A stretch of DNA of 64,000 nt from H2-BAC3 sp045863035 (GTDB lineage: Bacteria; Bacteroidota; Ignavibacteria; Ignavibacteriales; Ignavibacteriaceae): contig BTUV01000001.1 in the NCBI GenBank assembly GCA_045863035.1, positions 161,987-225,986 of the forward strand, read 5' to 3'. This document shows, in pieces, positions 62,735-64,000 of the stretch (the first letter of the stretch is position 1; every line of letters starts with the position of its first letter). A model generated the notes under the pieces. The model saw nothing but the letters and a program-made list of their open reading frames with translations. It did no database searches and was not told the origin of the DNA. The translations under genes were made by a program, and so were the position numbers.

Positions 62735-63700
62735 TTATCCCTTCTGTGTCTCCCACAGCTTATTCATCATTTCAATTATCTCGGCTGCTTCTTTTGCCGT
62801 TGCCAGTTTGCTTCCGTTTACCGGTAAGTAATTATCAGTCTTCATTTTCTGCATTACTACAGTAAAACTTTTGTCAATCCGGTACATCGCCTGTGATTTA
62901 TCTGTGAGCCACTGATAATTCAACCGCTTTGTTGTTGAATCCACTGCTCCGAAACCTCGGATACGGTTTGCATCTGGTTCAAAGCCGGTTATTCCCTTTT
63001 TTGTCCGCCAGCACCAGAGGGTATTTGTTCTCCAGTCAACCCCCATGCGGAATTCATGCCGGCCAAGTTTTCTTAATGGAATAATCAGCGGAAGCAGTGC
63101 AGCACCTACTATAAAGAATACAGGAACCATTTCAACATCTCCCTCACGTCCTTCAGCCATTACGAGCAATCCTATCAGAAAGCAGAAAACCGCCGTAAGA
63201 ATGGGAAAGTAATAGGTAAACTCCTTCCAGCCGGAGCTTTTCCAAACCATTTTTGAAATCTGAGGTGAGGAAAGACCAATATCAATGTTACCTTTTTTAA
63301 CCGCATCTCGGTCAGTAGGCGGAATTTCAAGTTTTAATGCAGTTCTTTCGCCAATTTCCTTCATCTTTTGCTGAAGCCGCTCACGTTTATCATATCTTTC
63401 CCCTGTTTTTAGAATTTTCTCAATCGCTTCAATTGACATTACAGTATCAATATCATTGTCTAACACCTTTCCGTTGCCGGGCGTAAGTGTAAGCAGAAGA
63501 GTATCTCCTGAATTTATAATCAGATTCGGATAGCAAAAATCACCGTCTGTTTCAGGAATAGAAATTTTCTGCAGGCGGTGTAAAAGATCTTTAATTTCCA
63601 CAATGGATTTTTCCCCGAGACTAATTTCATCGTAGCTTCCGTTGAATGTTGATAGATCCTGAGTTATCCCCTGTGCTGAAATTTTGAACAATTCTGACAT
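62735..63700 (-). CDS. Unknown membrane protein
   Basis: The 321-residue protein has a soluble N-terminal half (1-about 160), two membrane helices (about 166-185, FPILTAVFCFLIGLLVMAEG, and 193-212, VFFIVGAALLPLIIPL), and a C-terminal domain with WRTNTLWCWRTKKG and SFTVVMQKMKTDNYLP. The helix pair in the middle and the flanking domains suggest both ends on one side of the inner membrane. I do not recognise the family; the C-terminal strand pattern is PH-like at most. Start ATG 63700 has only weak upstream signals. It precedes the acyltransferase gene by 80 bases. Confidence 0.68.
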   Translation of the reverse strand: MSELFKISAQGITQDLSTFNGSYDEISLGEKSIVEIKDLLHRLQKISIPETDGDFCYPNLIINSGDTLLLTLTPGNGKVLDNDIDTVMSIEAIEKILKTGERYDKRERLQQKMKEIGERTALKLEIPPTDRDAVKKGNIDIGLSSPQISKMVWKSSGWKEFTYYFPILTAVFCFLIGLLVMAEGREGDVEMVPVFFIVGAALLPLIIPLRKLGRHEFRMGVDWRTNTLWCWRTKKGITGFEPDANRIRGFGAVDSTTKRLNYQWLTDKSQAMYRIDKSFTVVMQKMKTDNYLPVNGSKLATAKEAAEIIEMMNKLWETQKG

Positions 63701-64000
63701 GGCGATCTCACTATTTTGTGAATGGTAAATGTTGGGAATCCTGCCTCTGCTTCCGAATTCATTATTCTCTCATTTGGGAAGCATACAGGTATCAAATTAG
63801 CTACACATATTTTATGCCAATTGAATAGCTCCCCTTTGGAAGGCAGAAATCGTCCAAAATTTGTTGAACCCCTCTAAAAACTAAACCGCCCTAAATACTG
63901 CGATCTTATTATAGATACTTTCTTATTGAACAAAACTGCCCCGGGTTTCTTCGGAGCTGAATCTTTTCGTGGGGGCTGAAGGAGTCTTCGCAGAATCCCT
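63701..64000. other. 300-base tail without a clear gene
   Basis: No convincing start-to-stop gene lies here. On the minus strand a frame entering from beyond the window ends at a TAA near 63926 after 24 codons (DSAKTPSAPTKRFSSEETRG and so on), which could be the tail of a gene or chance. The rest probably contains the promoter of the preceding membrane gene. No tRNA, hairpin terminator or repeat was recognised with confidence. Confidence 0.35.

Noticed and set aside
1..64000. CRISPR array, prophage, insertion sequence or rRNA
   Set aside because: No spaced direct repeats, integrase, transposase, phage structural genes or rRNA stretches were seen.

Overview
The window looks like chromosomal core DNA from a Gram-negative bacterium of the Bacteroidetes/Chlorobi/Ignavibacteria group, most plausibly an ignavibacterium. 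The reasons are: a secreted protein ending in a type IX secretion (Por) sorting domain with the NYPNPFNPST motif; three tRNA genes, two of them behind near-identical TTG-N20-TAAATTT(G/C) promoters of the Bacteroidetes type; many genes starting with TTG and lacking a clear Shine-Dalgarno sequence; FadL, SPOR, ExbB/ExbD and LpxH-like envelope genes; and a moderate GC content (about 40% by eye). I see no phage, insertion sequence, CRISPR array or rRNA. Assignment to Ignavibacteria is inference.

Layout. 0-0.6 kb: 3' part of a purine nucleoside phosphorylase (+). 0.6-10.8 kb (all -): SPOR lipoprotein, SGNH/GDSL lipase, FadL porin, biotin carrier and biotin carboxylase subunits, MutS2, CvpA, YqeY, then ExbD, ExbD and ExbB behind their own terminator. 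10.9-17.6 kb (-): SDR oxidoreductase, secreted endonuclease/phosphatase-fold protein, Kup K+ transporter, NSS Na+ symporter and a DAACS symporter whose first membrane helix lies upstream of any usual start codon. 17.8-21.9 kb (+): APC permease and DNA polymerase I. 22-25 kb (-): hpnE, hpnD and hpnC for squalene synthesis. 25.3-38.2 kb (-): tRNA-Leu(CAG), PBP1A, LpxH-like hydrolase, M1 peptidase, fused 2-oxoacid dehydrogenase E1, aldehyde dehydrogenase, SpoIIE-type phosphatase, M64 peptidase, MscS channel, PyrE and pterin dehydratase. 38.3-40.8 kb (-): ClpC. 41-44.6 kb (+): FloA flotillin, an unknown protein and a UvrD-like helicase. 44.7-50.6 kb (-): a 1955-residue T9SS-exported protein. 50.8-52.7 kb (+): tRNA-Gln(CTG) and three unknown envelope genes. 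52.6-60.8 kb (-): a tight six-gene envelope operon. 60.9-64 kb (-): TPR protein, tRNA-Leu(GAG), a lipoyl-less E2-type acyltransferase, an unknown membrane protein and a 300-base tail without a clear gene.

How the genes fit together. The envelope theme dominates: peptidoglycan synthesis (PBP1A), lipid A processing, squalene synthesis, lipase plus FadL for outside lipids, two separate ExbB/ExbD motors and a T9SS cargo. The most interesting unit is the 52.6-60.8 kb operon. It encodes a 989-residue TPR protein, an outer-membrane barrel, an HU-like/transmembrane/SPOR protein, ExbB, ExbD and a TonB-like protein, with gaps of at most 13 bases or 4-base overlaps. It resembles a Tol-Pal machine without TolB and Pal, in which a SPOR domain could give septal targeting and an HU-like domain faces the cytoplasm. 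This is an hypothesis from gene content only.
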